This document shows positions 15,825 to 23,802 of a stretch of 37,250 bases of DNA, piece by piece (within the stretch, counting starts at the first letter, position 1; every line of letters begins with the position of its first letter). The notes beneath the pieces are model-generated. The model was given only the letters and a program-made list of their open reading frames with translations. It had not been told where the DNA came from and did not search any database. The position numbers were made by a program, and so were the translations under genes. Source of the stretch: Bacteroidales bacterium (GTDB lineage Bacteria > Bacteroidota > Bacteroidia > Bacteroidales > Marinilabiliaceae); the NCBI GenBank assembly GCA_012838865.1, contig DUOK01000281.1:1-37250 (forward strand), written 5' to 3'.

Positions 15825-16478
15825 TCAAGGTGCCAGCACCTCCCGGCGCCAGTCCGACCCCTCCGACGACACGTAACGGTAGCGCTGGTGCAGCCTGCCG
15901 GGGCGCCCCTGCCAAAACTCATACGAGTCGGGCACCAAAAGGTAGCCGCCCCAATGCGGAGGACGCGGCACAGGCCGCCCCTTAAAGCGTTCCTCCACCT
16001 CCCTGAAACGCTGCTCCAGTACCTCATAAGCGCTCACCTCCTCACTCTGGGGAGAAGCCCAGGCGCCCAACTGGCTGGCACGGGGTCGGGAAGCAAAGTA
16101 AGCATCTGAGAGCTCCGAGGGCAGTTGCTGCACCTTTCCCTCTACCCGGACCTGGCGCTCCAGCAGGGGCCAAAAAAACAGGACGCTGACCCAGGGGTTT
16201 TCCGCCATTTCCCGACCTTTGGCGCTCTGGTAATTGGTATAAAAAACCAAGCCGCCCTCCTCCAGGCCCTTCAGCAAAACCACCCGGGCATGGGGGCGTC
16301 CGTCGGCACCGGCCGTTGCCAGGGTCATGGCGTTGGGCTCGGTGTGTTCTACTGCAATGGCCTCATCCAACCACAACTGCAATTGCTGCCGGGGGTCGGT
16401 AGCCAAATTCTCCGGTGCCAGACCGCCCCGGGTAAACTCCTTACGCAATCCTGCCAAATCTTTCGTAGCCATATACAA
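15825..16478 (-). CDS. pdxH: Pyridoxamine 5'-phosphate oxidase
   Basis: A 217-residue FMN enzyme that oxidises pyridoxamine or pyridoxine phosphate to pyridoxal phosphate. The family features are ATAGADGRPHARVVLLKGLEEGG (substrate and FMN region), YTNYQSAKGREMAENP, VRVEGKVQQL, SRPRASQLGAWASPQSE, and the C-terminal WQGRPGRLHQRYRY with the substrate-binding RLH. The length is typical for PdxH. ATG at 16478 is used; the second ATG two codons later is equally possible. It is monocistronic and convergent with gldA, with stop codons directly abutting. Confidence 0.97.
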   Translation of the reverse strand: MYMATKDLAGLRKEFTRGGLAPENLATDPRQQLQLWLDEAIAVEHTEPNAMTLATAGADGRPHARVVLLKGLEEGGLVFYTNYQSAKGREMAENPWVSVLFFWPLLERQVRVEGKVQQLPSELSDAYFASRPRASQLGAWASPQSEEVSAYEVLEQRFREVEERFKGRPVPRPPHWGGYLLVPDSYEFWQGRPGRLHQRYRYVSSEGSDWRREVLAP

Positions 16479-16608
16479 GCCCTCCTTTTATTTAATGTAT
16501 AGCTAAAAACAACGCATCCTTCATCCCGGTTCCGAACAAAGCGACAAAATGGTTCAAAAAGCTATTATGCAACACATTTTCAGGGGATAAAAATACCATT
16601 TAAAACAC

Positions 16609-16616
16609 TAATTTTG
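16609..16616 (+). promoter_or_regulatory. Promoter -7 box TAATTTTG for the CoA-transferase gene
   Basis: An exact TAnnTTTG match in the 198-base gap between pdxH and the CoA-transferase gene, with a roughly 55-base A-rich leader downstream. No clear TTTG is seen at the expected -33 position. Confidence 0.45.
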
Positions 16617-16676
16617 CAGCGTCTTAAAAACAGCTATTCTTTTAACAACCATAAAATCACATAAAACTAGCAAAAA

Positions 16677-17981
16677 ATGGCTTACAAAACAGTTACAGCC
16701 GAAGAGGCGGTGAAGGTGATCAAGTCGGGCGACCGCATCCACCTGAGTAGTGTGGCGGTGACCCCTCATGCCTTGATCAGAGCGATGGTAGAAAGAGGTC
16801 GCAACAAAGAGTTTGAAAATGTTCGCATCCAGCACATTCACACCGAAGGTCCTGCCCCCTATGCAGAGGCCGAATTTGAAGGCATTTTCCAACTCGAATC
16901 CTTTTTCGTAGGCGGCAACGTACGCAAAGCCACCCAGGCCGGCTATGCCGATTACATTCCTGTTTTTTTGAGCGAAACGCAGAAGCTGATTCGTCAGGGC
17001 TACCTGAAAGTAAACGTTGCTATGGTACAGGTTTCTCCGCCCGACAAGCACGGCTTTGTTTCGCTGGGCACCTCGGTAGATGCTACCCTGGCCGCCATTG
17101 AAACTGCCGATGTAGTCATTGCCCAGGTGAACAAATTCGTACCCCGTGCCTGGGGCGATGCCATGATCAGCATCAAGGAAATTGATTACTTTGTTGAGCA
17201 CGATGAGCAGCTCTACATCCACAATAACGCCCCTCTTTCCGAAATTGAAAGAGCCATCGGTCGCAACGTTGCAGCCCTGGTAGAAGACGGCGCCTGTTTG
17301 CAAATGGGTATAGGTGGTATTCCCAATGCTGTATTGGCCGAGTTGGGCAACCACAAGGACCTGGGTGTACACACCGAAATGTTTTCAGACGGCATTCTGC
17401 CCCTGGTAGAAAAAGGCGTAGTCAACGGAAAAAGAAAGCAGATCGACAAAGGCAAAATGGTTGCCTCGTTTTTGATGGGCTCTCAGGCCTTGTACGATTT
17501 CATCGACGACAACCCCGAAGTAGCCATGATGGATGTGGGTCACACCAACGGCATTCAGGTGATTCGTAAAAACCACAAGGTGACCGCCATCAACTCGGCC
17601 CTTTCGGTTGACATCACCGGCCAGGTTTGCGCCGACTCCATTGGCACCACCCACTACTCGGGTGTGGGGGGACAAATCGACTTTATCCGCGGCGCCGGTC
17701 ACTCCGAAGGCGGAAAGCCCATCATTGCTATGCCTTCTGTAACCTCCAAGGGCGTTTCTAAAATTTCACCCACCCTTATGGAAGGGGCCGGAGTAGTAAC
17801 TACCCGTTCGAACATGCACTGGCTGGTCACCGAGTACGGCGCCATCAATTTGTATGGAAAGACGCTGCAGGACCGTGCGCGCGCCATCATTTCAGTGGCC
17901 CACCCCGATCACCGCGAGATGCTGGACAAGGCGGCTTTCGAGCGCTTCGGATCGCACTATCACTTTGTAAGCGGAAAATAA
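16677..17981 (+). CDS. Acetyl-CoA hydrolase/CoA-transferase family protein (4-hydroxybutyrate CoA-transferase-like)
   Basis: A 434-residue family I CoA-transferase. QMGIGGIPNAVL forms the oxyanion/CoA region, and the catalytic glutamate is predicted as Glu234 in HTEMFSDG, equivalent to the active-site Glu of clostridial 4-hydroxybutyrate CoA-transferase. SVDITGQVCADSIG and SGVGGQIDFIRGA are further family motifs. The enzyme moves CoA between acetyl-CoA or succinyl-CoA and an acid; the exact acid cannot be read from the sequence. It is monocistronic, with a TAATTTTG promoter and a strong terminator. A semialdehyde dehydrogenase further along the window would fit a 4-hydroxybutyrate or succinate branch, but that link is speculative. 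Confidence 0.93.
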   Translation: MAYKTVTAEEAVKVIKSGDRIHLSSVAVTPHALIRAMVERGRNKEFENVRIQHIHTEGPAPYAEAEFEGIFQLESFFVGGNVRKATQAGYADYIPVFLSETQKLIRQGYLKVNVAMVQVSPPDKHGFVSLGTSVDATLAAIETADVVIAQVNKFVPRAWGDAMISIKEIDYFVEHDEQLYIHNNAPLSEIERAIGRNVAALVEDGACLQMGIGGIPNAVLAELGNHKDLGVHTEMFSDGILPLVEKGVVNGKRKQIDKGKMVASFLMGSQALYDFIDDNPEVAMMDVGHTNGIQVIRKNHKVTAINSALSVDITGQVCADSIGTTHYSGVGGQIDFIRGAGHSEGGKPIIAMPSVTSKGVSKISPTLMEGAGVVTTRSNMHWLVTEYGAINLYGKTLQDRARAIISVAHPDHREMLDKAAFERFGSHYHFVSGK

Positions 17982-18021
17982 ACAGGTCACAGCTGAGCTT
18001 AAGCGCCGGCTTATCCCAAAC

Positions 18022-18049
18022 AAAAGCCCCGGACATCCGGGGCTTTTTT
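18022..18049. terminator. Bidirectional intrinsic terminator
   Basis: The arms AAAAGCCCCGG and CCGGGGCTTTT flank ACAT and are followed by a further TT. With A and T runs on both sides, the hairpin can terminate both the CoA-transferase gene (ends 17981) and the convergent mpl gene (ends 18073). It is the clearest intrinsic terminator in the window. Confidence 0.9.
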
Positions 18050-18072
18050 ATTTCCAGGACCTGGCGGGGACC

Positions 18073-19437
18073 CTAATCCCAATTCAATTCTTCTGCTACA
18101 AAGTCCTGCACCTTCAGCCCGCCAAAGTTGCCTGAAGTCATGATCAGCAGATTGGCTTCCTGCAAGGAGAAGCCCCTGAGGCGCTCCAGCAGCTCGGCGT
18201 TCGAAGTCACCACTGCCGTTTCCGGCAGACCAAAGGCCTGTGCCACCTCCGCAGCCGATACCACAGGCAAACGCTTGTGCGCCAAAACCTGGGGATTGAA
18301 ATACACCAGGGCCTCGTCGGCCAGGGCCATAGTGCCCTGGTACTGGGGCAAAAAATCCTTACTGAGACTGCTGAAGGTATGCAATTCCATGCAAGCCAGG
18401 AGCCGACGTCCGGGATACTGCTCCTTAACAGCAGCAATACTGGCCCTCAACTTGGATGGTGCGTGCGCAAAATCATAAAAAACGGCGGCATCACTTTTTT
18501 CGCGCAAAACCTGCAAGCGACGCGCAGCCCCTTTAAAGCTGGCCATGGCTTCCAAAAACTGTCCGGCACTCAGTCCCAGCTGTTGGCAGACTTTCAAGGC
18601 ACCCGCCATATTCTGGCGGTTGTGGGCACCGAACACAGGCACCGGCCAGCTGCGCCCCCCGTACCAGATGCGGGACGGTCCGTCTTCCTCAGCTTGCTCC
18701 AGTTCAGAATACGGTTCCACCCTAAAGGGCCAGGTGGATTCAGCAAACAATTTTTGCAAAACAAAATCTCCACTAAACCAGGTTAGATAGCCATTTTCAT
18801 CCACCGTATCTGCAAACAAACGAAACTGCTCGTTGTACCCTTCCTCGGTGGGGAATACGTTAATATGATCCCAGGCCACCCCGGTCAACAAAGCCAAATG
18901 CGGACGGTACCACAAGAACTTGGGCCGCAAATCAATGGGCGACGACAAATACTCATCGCCTTCGAACACGGCAATTTTGGCGGTTTTGGACAAGCGCACC
19001 ATGGTGTCGAAGCCCTCCAACTGCGCCCCCACCATATAATCAAAGTCCACCCCCTGAAAACGCAGAGCGTGCATAATCATGGACGTAACGGTGGTTTTGC
19101 CGTGACTGCCCCCAATCACCACCCGGGTCTTGTCGCGACACTGCTCGTACAAATACTCCGGATAAGAATACACCTTGAGTCCCAGCTCCTGCGCACGCAA
19201 CAGCTCCGGATTGTCCTGCCGGGCATGCATGCCCAATATAATGGCATCAAGCTCCCGGGTAATCAGCTCCGGCTGCCAGCCCTCTCTGGCCGGCAAGAGT
19301 CCCCGCGCAGCCAGTCGGGAACGACTGGGCTCAAACACCTCATCGTCGCTGCCACTCACCTCAAAACCGTTTTCGTGCAGCGCCAAAGCCAAATTGTGCA
19401 TGGCACTGCCCCCTATTGCAATAAAATGTACACGCAT
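18073..19437 (-). CDS. mpl: UDP-N-acetylmuramate:peptide ligase Mpl
   Basis: A 454-residue Mur ligase. The N-terminal Rossmann motif IAIGGSAMHNLALAL replaces the GIGGxGM of MurC, the ATP loop is GGSHGKTT (residues 109-116), FEGDEYLSSPIDLRPKFLWYRPHLALLTGVAWDHINVF-type sequence covers the metal and ligase site, and FYDFAHAPSKLRASI is the C-terminal domain start. These features fit Mpl, which joins recovered L-Ala-gamma-D-Glu-meso-DAP peptide to UDP-MurNAc, more than MurC. Mpl acts in cytosolic murein recycling, complementing the transglycosylase in this window. A TACTTTTG box lies just upstream of the ATG. Confidence 0.92.
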   Translation of the reverse strand: MRVHFIAIGGSAMHNLALALHENGFEVSGSDDEVFEPSRSRLAARGLLPAREGWQPELITRELDAIILGMHARQDNPELLRAQELGLKVYSYPEYLYEQCRDKTRVVIGGSHGKTTVTSMIMHALRFQGVDFDYMVGAQLEGFDTMVRLSKTAKIAVFEGDEYLSSPIDLRPKFLWYRPHLALLTGVAWDHINVFPTEEGYNEQFRLFADTVDENGYLTWFSGDFVLQKLFAESTWPFRVEPYSELEQAEEDGPSRIWYGGRSWPVPVFGAHNRQNMAGALKVCQQLGLSAGQFLEAMASFKGAARRLQVLREKSDAAVFYDFAHAPSKLRASIAAVKEQYPGRRLLACMELHTFSSLSKDFLPQYQGTMALADEALVYFNPQVLAHKRLPVVSAAEVAQAFGLPETAVVTSNAELLERLRGFSLQEANLLIMTSGNFGGLKVQDFVAEELNWD

Positions 19438-19456
19438 ATCGTCTGATTAATCCATC

Positions 19457-19464
19457 CAAAAGTA
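19457..19464 (-). promoter_or_regulatory. Candidate promoter -7 box TACTTTTG for mpl
   Basis: A minus-strand exact match to TAnnTTTG, 20 bases before the mpl ATG, implying a very short leader. No good -33 box is seen. Confidence 0.35.
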
Positions 19465-19572
19465 AGGAAATAAGCGCGGGAGCGTACTAACCACCGTCAA
19501 TATTTTTACAGCCCCTTGCCAAAAAGAACAAAATTGTGGAACTTGCTCCCTTCAAGCGCTAACCCGAAAAAC

Positions 19573-20292
19573 ATGCCCAGCCTAAAGCCGATAATACCGC
19601 GATGGCGCGACTGGTGGGACGGACTCCTAAGCCTGCTCTTTCCCGAATACTGTCGCCATTGTGGCCAGGCACTCAACCAACACGAACAATTTCTTTGCCG
19701 GCCTTGTCTCAGTCGCTTACCGGCCACCCACTTCGAAAACAATCCGGTCAACCCGGTGGTCCAATCCTTCTGGGGAAGAGTCCCGGTCGACTACGCCACC
19801 TCCCTCTATCACTTTCGCAAAGGAGAAGTCCTCCAAAACCTCTTGCACCAGCTCAAGTACCGCAACCAACCAGAGGTGGGACAGCTGCTGGGGCGCATCA
19901 GCGCCCAGCGCCTGCTCCGGTGCAGGGATTTTCCGCGCCCCGACTGCCTCATTCCCGTGCCCCTGCATCCCTTGAAGGAAAAGCAACGCGGCTACAACCA
20001 ATCCCTCCTAATAGCCCGGGGCATGGCCGAAGTGCTGCAACTGCCCATCATGGATCAGCTGCTGATACGCCGACACTACAAGCCCTCACAAACCCGAAAA
20101 ACGCGCTACGAAAGGTGGGAGAATGTGAAAGACGCCTTCGCACTCGGTCCGGCCCATCCGGACCACACCCACTTGATGCTGGTCGATGATGTGCTGACCA
20201 CCGGGGCCACTCTCGAAGCCTGTTGCCGCACCCTGAACCAAATTCCAGGAGCCAAAATCAGCATCGTAACGGTAGGTTTTGCGTCAAAATAA
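19573..20292 (+). CDS. ComF family phosphoribosyltransferase-like protein
   Basis: A 239-residue ComF-type protein. The N-terminal zinc-finger-like cysteines are CRHCGQALNQHEQFLCRPC, the middle contains HQLKYRNQPEVGQLLGR, and the C-terminal phosphoribosyltransferase loop is LMLVDDVLTTGATLEACCRTL. VPLHPLKEKQRGYNQSLLIARG is also characteristic. ComF proteins are associated with DNA uptake in competent bacteria, but the family is widespread and its biochemical role is unsettled. I prefer the ATG at 19573 (MPSLKPIIPRWRDWW); a longer in-frame start at 19516 is possible. The gene ends 44 bases before the next start. Confidence 0.92.
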   Translation: MPSLKPIIPRWRDWWDGLLSLLFPEYCRHCGQALNQHEQFLCRPCLSRLPATHFENNPVNPVVQSFWGRVPVDYATSLYHFRKGEVLQNLLHQLKYRNQPEVGQLLGRISAQRLLRCRDFPRPDCLIPVPLHPLKEKQRGYNQSLLIARGMAEVLQLPIMDQLLIRRHYKPSQTRKTRYERWENVKDAFALGPAHPDHTHLMLVDDVLTTGATLEACCRTLNQIPGAKISIVTVGFASK

Positions 20293-20335
20293 ACCTAAAA
20301 AACTATATTTACCAGCTGAACCATCTCTGCATATC

Positions 20336-21829
20336 ATGCGCAAATTATTGCTGACCGCAACCATATTTTATGCCCTCTTCCTTTTGGCGCCCAATTATCG
20401 CCACTATCCTGCAGAGGGCCTCAATGATTACCTGCTCATTACCGGACACGGCCTTCTTTCCTCACTGGGCCTGTTTGCCTTCCTTTTCATCCTGATTCTA
20501 AACAAATACGCCTGGAGCCTGCTCCTGCCCCTCCTGTCGATGGCTGCCGGTGTTACCGCCTTCTTTGTTTGGCAAATCGACATAAGCGTCAACCCCGCCC
20601 TCATTGAATCCATCTTTAACACCCACGCCGGAGAAGCCCTTGACTATCTCTCCTGGCCGCTTGCCCTTATCGCCCTCCTGCATCTTTTGGTCGCGCTCGG
20701 CTTTTCCTACTGGCGCTGGCACACAAACTGGCGGGGAAGGGACAATTTATACTTTTTAGCAGCTGCAGTAATGGCCGCAACCGTCTTTAACATCGTTAAC
20801 AACAAACGGGTAAACACGCTTTCCAGCAGGGCGCCCTTCGTATATTACAGTGCAATAAAAGAGCAGCTCCAAAACAAGGCCGACAGTCGCCTCCCCCGAA
20901 AAGCACCCGGCCAACTACTCCATTGCGGCGAGGACAGTCTCACAGTGGTACTAATCATCGGCGAAGCCCTGCGTGCCGACCACCTCCAAATGAATGGCTA
21001 TGACCGTGTAACCATGCCCCTTATGGAAGCACGCGATGTCATCAGCTTCCCTAATATTTATAGTCCCCACACCCATACCGCCGCCAGCCTCCCCTACATG
21101 CTCACCAGAGCCCAACCCAAGCTGTCCGACCCCATGCAGGACGAACACTCGTTGGTGCAGCTGTTTCAGGAGTGTGGTTTTCGCACCACCTGGCTGGCCA
21201 ACCAAAACCCCATCTCCACCTTCTCCTTTATCATCAATGAATGCGACAGCAGCATCATCAACAAACCTCATCTGAGTGATTACAGCAATACCCCCAAGTA
21301 CGACTCCGACCTGCTGCCGCACTTCAAACGCCTAAACGCCGAAGGTCACGCAAACCAACTCATCATTGTCCATATCGCCGGCAATCATTGGTGGTACAAC
21401 AAGAACCTGCCCCCCGACTTTCACTACTACCAACCCGTAATGGAAAACAAACGCTTATCGCCCGCCAACAGACAAAAAATGATCAACTCCTACGACAATG
21501 TTACGCGTTTTACCGATTATGTCATCGACCAAATGCTGCAGCAGTTGGACGAAAAAAATGCATGGATGATTTTCCTGGCAGACCATGGGCAGTCCTTCGG
21601 AGAAGACGGAAAATGGCTGCACGCCAACGATGCGCCCCAGGAACAAAACCCGGCTTCCTTTGCCTGGTTCTCCGACAAATACATTAAATCACATTCTGAA
21701 AAAGTGGCTCAACTGACAAAAAACCGCTTAGACACAACCGATACCGCCTTCCTGTTTCATACGCTGCTGCAGGGCTCCGGCATAAAAACAGACCGTTACG
21801 AGGAACAGTGGGACTTGTTTGTACCCTGA
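20336..21829 (+). CDS. Phosphoethanolamine transferase-like membrane sulfatase-fold enzyme (EptA/CptA-like)
   Basis: A 497-residue inner-membrane enzyme. Four or five N-terminal helices (to about residue 150) precede a periplasmic alkaline-phosphatase-fold domain. VVLIIGEALRADHLQMNGYDR carries the first metal-binding Glu, and the nucleophilic Thr lies in HTHTAASLPYMLTR. A late metal site is FLADHGQSFGEDGKWLHAND, with HIAGNHWWY between. This matches the EptA/OpgE/CptA family, which transfers phosphoethanolamine to lipid A, core or glycans. The ATG at 20336 begins a clear first helix (MRKLLLTATIFYALFLLAP); upstream in-frame codons overlap comF. A remnant acyltransferase lies convergent immediately downstream. 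Confidence 0.9.
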   Translation: MRKLLLTATIFYALFLLAPNYRHYPAEGLNDYLLITGHGLLSSLGLFAFLFILILNKYAWSLLLPLLSMAAGVTAFFVWQIDISVNPALIESIFNTHAGEALDYLSWPLALIALLHLLVALGFSYWRWHTNWRGRDNLYFLAAAVMAATVFNIVNNKRVNTLSSRAPFVYYSAIKEQLQNKADSRLPRKAPGQLLHCGEDSLTVVLIIGEALRADHLQMNGYDRVTMPLMEARDVISFPNIYSPHTHTAASLPYMLTRAQPKLSDPMQDEHSLVQLFQECGFRTTWLANQNPISTFSFIINECDSSIINKPHLSDYSNTPKYDSDLLPHFKRLNAEGHANQLIIVHIAGNHWWYNKNLPPDFHYYQPVMENKRLSPANRQKMINSYDNVTRFTDYVIDQMLQQLDEKNAWMIFLADHGQSFGEDGKWLHANDAPQEQNPASFAWFSDKYIKSHSEKVAQLTKNRLDTTDTAFLFHTLLQGSGIKTDRYEEQWDLFVP

Positions 21830-22147
21830 GCAGAGCGCCCAAGCACCCAGGGCGTAGCCAAACGAAACCAACAACAGCATTGCACCCCACGCCCCCACGC
21901 CTGGTAGTCCGACAAGCGGGACAGCCCGTAATCCAATAAAAGCACACAAAAAAGCGCCGGCAAAAACCACAGGGGAATGCCCCAATCCATATAAGCAGCC
22001 CCCCCTGGGCATAAAAAACAAAGGCAAGCGAAAGGTAGACACAAAAGCGCTGAAACCTGAATCATAATCGTTGTGCCCGTATACAATTAAGAGGATACTG
22101 ATCGCTTTCAGCTGATCCAGAAAAAGGATTCTTTTTTGTTTTCCCAT
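21830..22147 (-). pseudogene. Acyltransferase 3 family remnant (frameshifted, truncated)
   Basis: The first 40 codons from ATG 22147 read as a normal acyltransferase 3 N-terminus: RILFLDQLKAISILLIVYGH, then FRLPLFFM. After a run of seven C (21999-22005, plus strand) the family-like sequence continues in another frame as WGIPLWFLPALFCVLLLDYGLSRL, and then returns to the first frame as AMLLLVSFGYALGAWAL. The roughly 90 residues usually lying between the two parts are missing, and the C-terminal half is absent where the gene meets the end of the phosphoethanolamine transferase gene. At least two frameshifts and two deletions are implied. The intact gene probably acylated a surface glycan. Confidence 0.7.
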
Positions 22148-22170
22148 AGCATTTACAAAAACTGTCCCGA

Positions 22171-22202
22171 TTCGGCTTACAAACCCTCAACAAAAAGCCG
22201 AA
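22171..22202. repeat. Inverted repeat upstream of purH
   Basis: Arms TTCGGCTT (22171-22178) and AAGCCGAA (22195-22202) are separated by 16 bases, just upstream of the purH -33 box. It could be an operator or chance; there is no T-run to make it a clear terminator. Confidence 0.35.
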
Positions 22203-22207
22203 ATTGC

Positions 22208-22238
22208 GTTGCCAACTGTGCTTATTTTCTTATTTTTG
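22208..22238 (+). promoter_or_regulatory. Promoter for purH and probably the mre cluster
   Basis: GTTG (22208-22211), a 19-base spacer, then TATTTTTG (22231-22238) matches the Bacteroidota TTTG-N19-TAnnTTTG pattern closely. The predicted leader to the ATG at 22266 is about 20 bases and A-rich. Confidence 0.7.
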
Positions 22239-22265
22239 CGACTACTCAAAGAAATTTTACACATA

Positions 22266-23789
22266 ATGAGCGCAACAAAGAAAATAAAATCCGCCCTGAT
22301 TTCCGTTTTTTATAAAGACGGACTCGACGAAATTGTTAAAACCCTTGATCAGCAAGGGGTGAAAATATACTCCACCGGAGGAACGCAAACTTTTATTGAA
22401 CAACTGGGCGTTACGGTAACGCCAGTTGAAAATCTTACCGGCTATCCCTCCATTTTGGGCGGTCGGGTTAAGACCCTCCACCCGGGGGTATTCGGCGGCA
22501 TTTTGGCCCGACGCGAAGAAGCCACCCACCTGCAACAACTGGAGGAATACAAAATTCCCGAAATAGATCTGGTCATCGTGGACCTTTACCCCTTTGAAGA
22601 AACCGTAGCCTCCGGGGCCGACCACGCCAGCATCATCGAAAAAATTGACATTGGCGGCATTTCACTGATACGGGCAGCAGCTAAGAATTATAAAGATGTG
22701 GTGATTGTACCCTCCCAAAAACAGTATGGAACCTTGCTGGATCTGCTGAAAAAGCAAGACGGCGCCACCACTTTGGAAGACCGTCGCTGGTTCGCCACAG
22801 CCGCCTTTGCCGTATCTTCGGGCTACGACAGCGCCATCTACAATTATTTCAGCCGCGAAGAATTCCCCGCCCACCGCGCTGCAGTGGACGGGCAAAAAAG
22901 CTTGCGCTACGGTGAAAATCCCCACCAGAAAGGCATTTTCTATGGCCGGCTCGACGATGTTTTTGAGCAGGTACACGGCAAGGAGATTTCTTACAACAAC
23001 CTGCTCGATATAGACGCAGCCGTTGCCCTGATTGCCGATTTTGATGAAACAACCGTGGCCATCCTCAAACACAACAATGCTTGCGGTCTGGCCTCCCGGC
23101 CAAAGCTCAGCGAGGCATGGAACGATGCCCTGGCCGGTGATCCGGTTTCGGCCTTTGGCGGCATCATCATCACCAACACTGCGGTAGACGCCGCTGCTGC
23201 TGCTGAAATGGACAAAATCTTTTTTGAAGTTGTACTGGCTCCGGCCTACGATGCGGCGGCTCTGGAAATTCTCAAAAAGAAAAAGAACCGCATCATTTTA
23301 ATTCTGAAACAGCAAGCCCAGCCCGCACTGCAATCGCGTACCCTGCTCAACGGCGTACTCATTCAGGAGCGCGACACCAAAACCGAAACCGCGGACGACC
23401 TGAAAAGTGTAACCCAAACTGCACCCGGCGCACAGGAAATCGAAGATTTGCTGTTTGCCAACAAAATAGTGAAGCATTCCAAATCCAACGCCATCGTACT
23501 GGCCAAAAACAAGCAACTCATCGCCAGCGGGGTGGGACAAACATCCCGGGTAGATGCCCTTAAACACGCCATCAGCAAAGCCGGGTCCTTCGAATTTGAC
23601 CTGAAGGGAGCCGTTATGGCCTCCGACGCCTTCTTCCCCTTTGCCGATTCGGTGGAGCTGGCCCAAAAAGCAGGCATCACCGCCGTTATACAACCCGGAG
23701 GTTCCATTCGCGACAACGAGACCATCGCGTTTTGCGATCAAAACAACGTTTCCATGGTATTTACAGGAAACCGCCATTTCAAACATTAA
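22266..23789 (+). CDS. purH: Bifunctional AICAR formyltransferase/IMP cyclohydrolase
   Basis: A 507-residue PurH that performs the last two steps of IMP synthesis. The N-terminal IMP cyclohydrolase domain has IKSALISVFYKDGL, STGGTQTF, VTPVENLTGYPSILGGRVKT and HPGVFGGILARR. The C-terminal AICAR transformylase has LRYGENPHQKG, NNACGLAS, GDPVSAFGGII, KHSKSNAIVLAKN and IQPGGSIRDNETI. The start at 22266 is chosen because further upstream codons fall into the promoter and family members begin close to KSALISVF. It lies 13 bases before mreB, suggesting shared transcription with the cell-shape genes, an arrangement I recall from other Bacteroidota. Confidence 0.97.
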   Translation: MSATKKIKSALISVFYKDGLDEIVKTLDQQGVKIYSTGGTQTFIEQLGVTVTPVENLTGYPSILGGRVKTLHPGVFGGILARREEATHLQQLEEYKIPEIDLVIVDLYPFEETVASGADHASIIEKIDIGGISLIRAAAKNYKDVVIVPSQKQYGTLLDLLKKQDGATTLEDRRWFATAAFAVSSGYDSAIYNYFSREEFPAHRAAVDGQKSLRYGENPHQKGIFYGRLDDVFEQVHGKEISYNNLLDIDAAVALIADFDETTVAILKHNNACGLASRPKLSEAWNDALAGDPVSAFGGIIITNTAVDAAAAAEMDKIFFEVVLAPAYDAAALEILKKKKNRIILILKQQAQPALQSRTLLNGVLIQERDTKTETADDLKSVTQTAPGAQEIEDLLFANKIVKHSKSNAIVLAKNKQLIASGVGQTSRVDALKHAISKAGSFEFDLKGAVMASDAFFPFADSVELAQKAGITAVIQPGGSIRDNETIAFCDQNNVSMVFTGNRHFKH

Positions 23790-23802
23790 AAAAAACAACA
23801 GC

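Noticed and set aside
16608-17372. Long open frame antisense to the CoA-transferase gene
   Set aside because: It is the mirror of a strongly conserved coding sequence, has no recognisable motif and begins inside it.
22209-22265. Longer purH start
   Set aside because: The alternative start codon lies in the -33 element; the family begins close to the chosen ATG.
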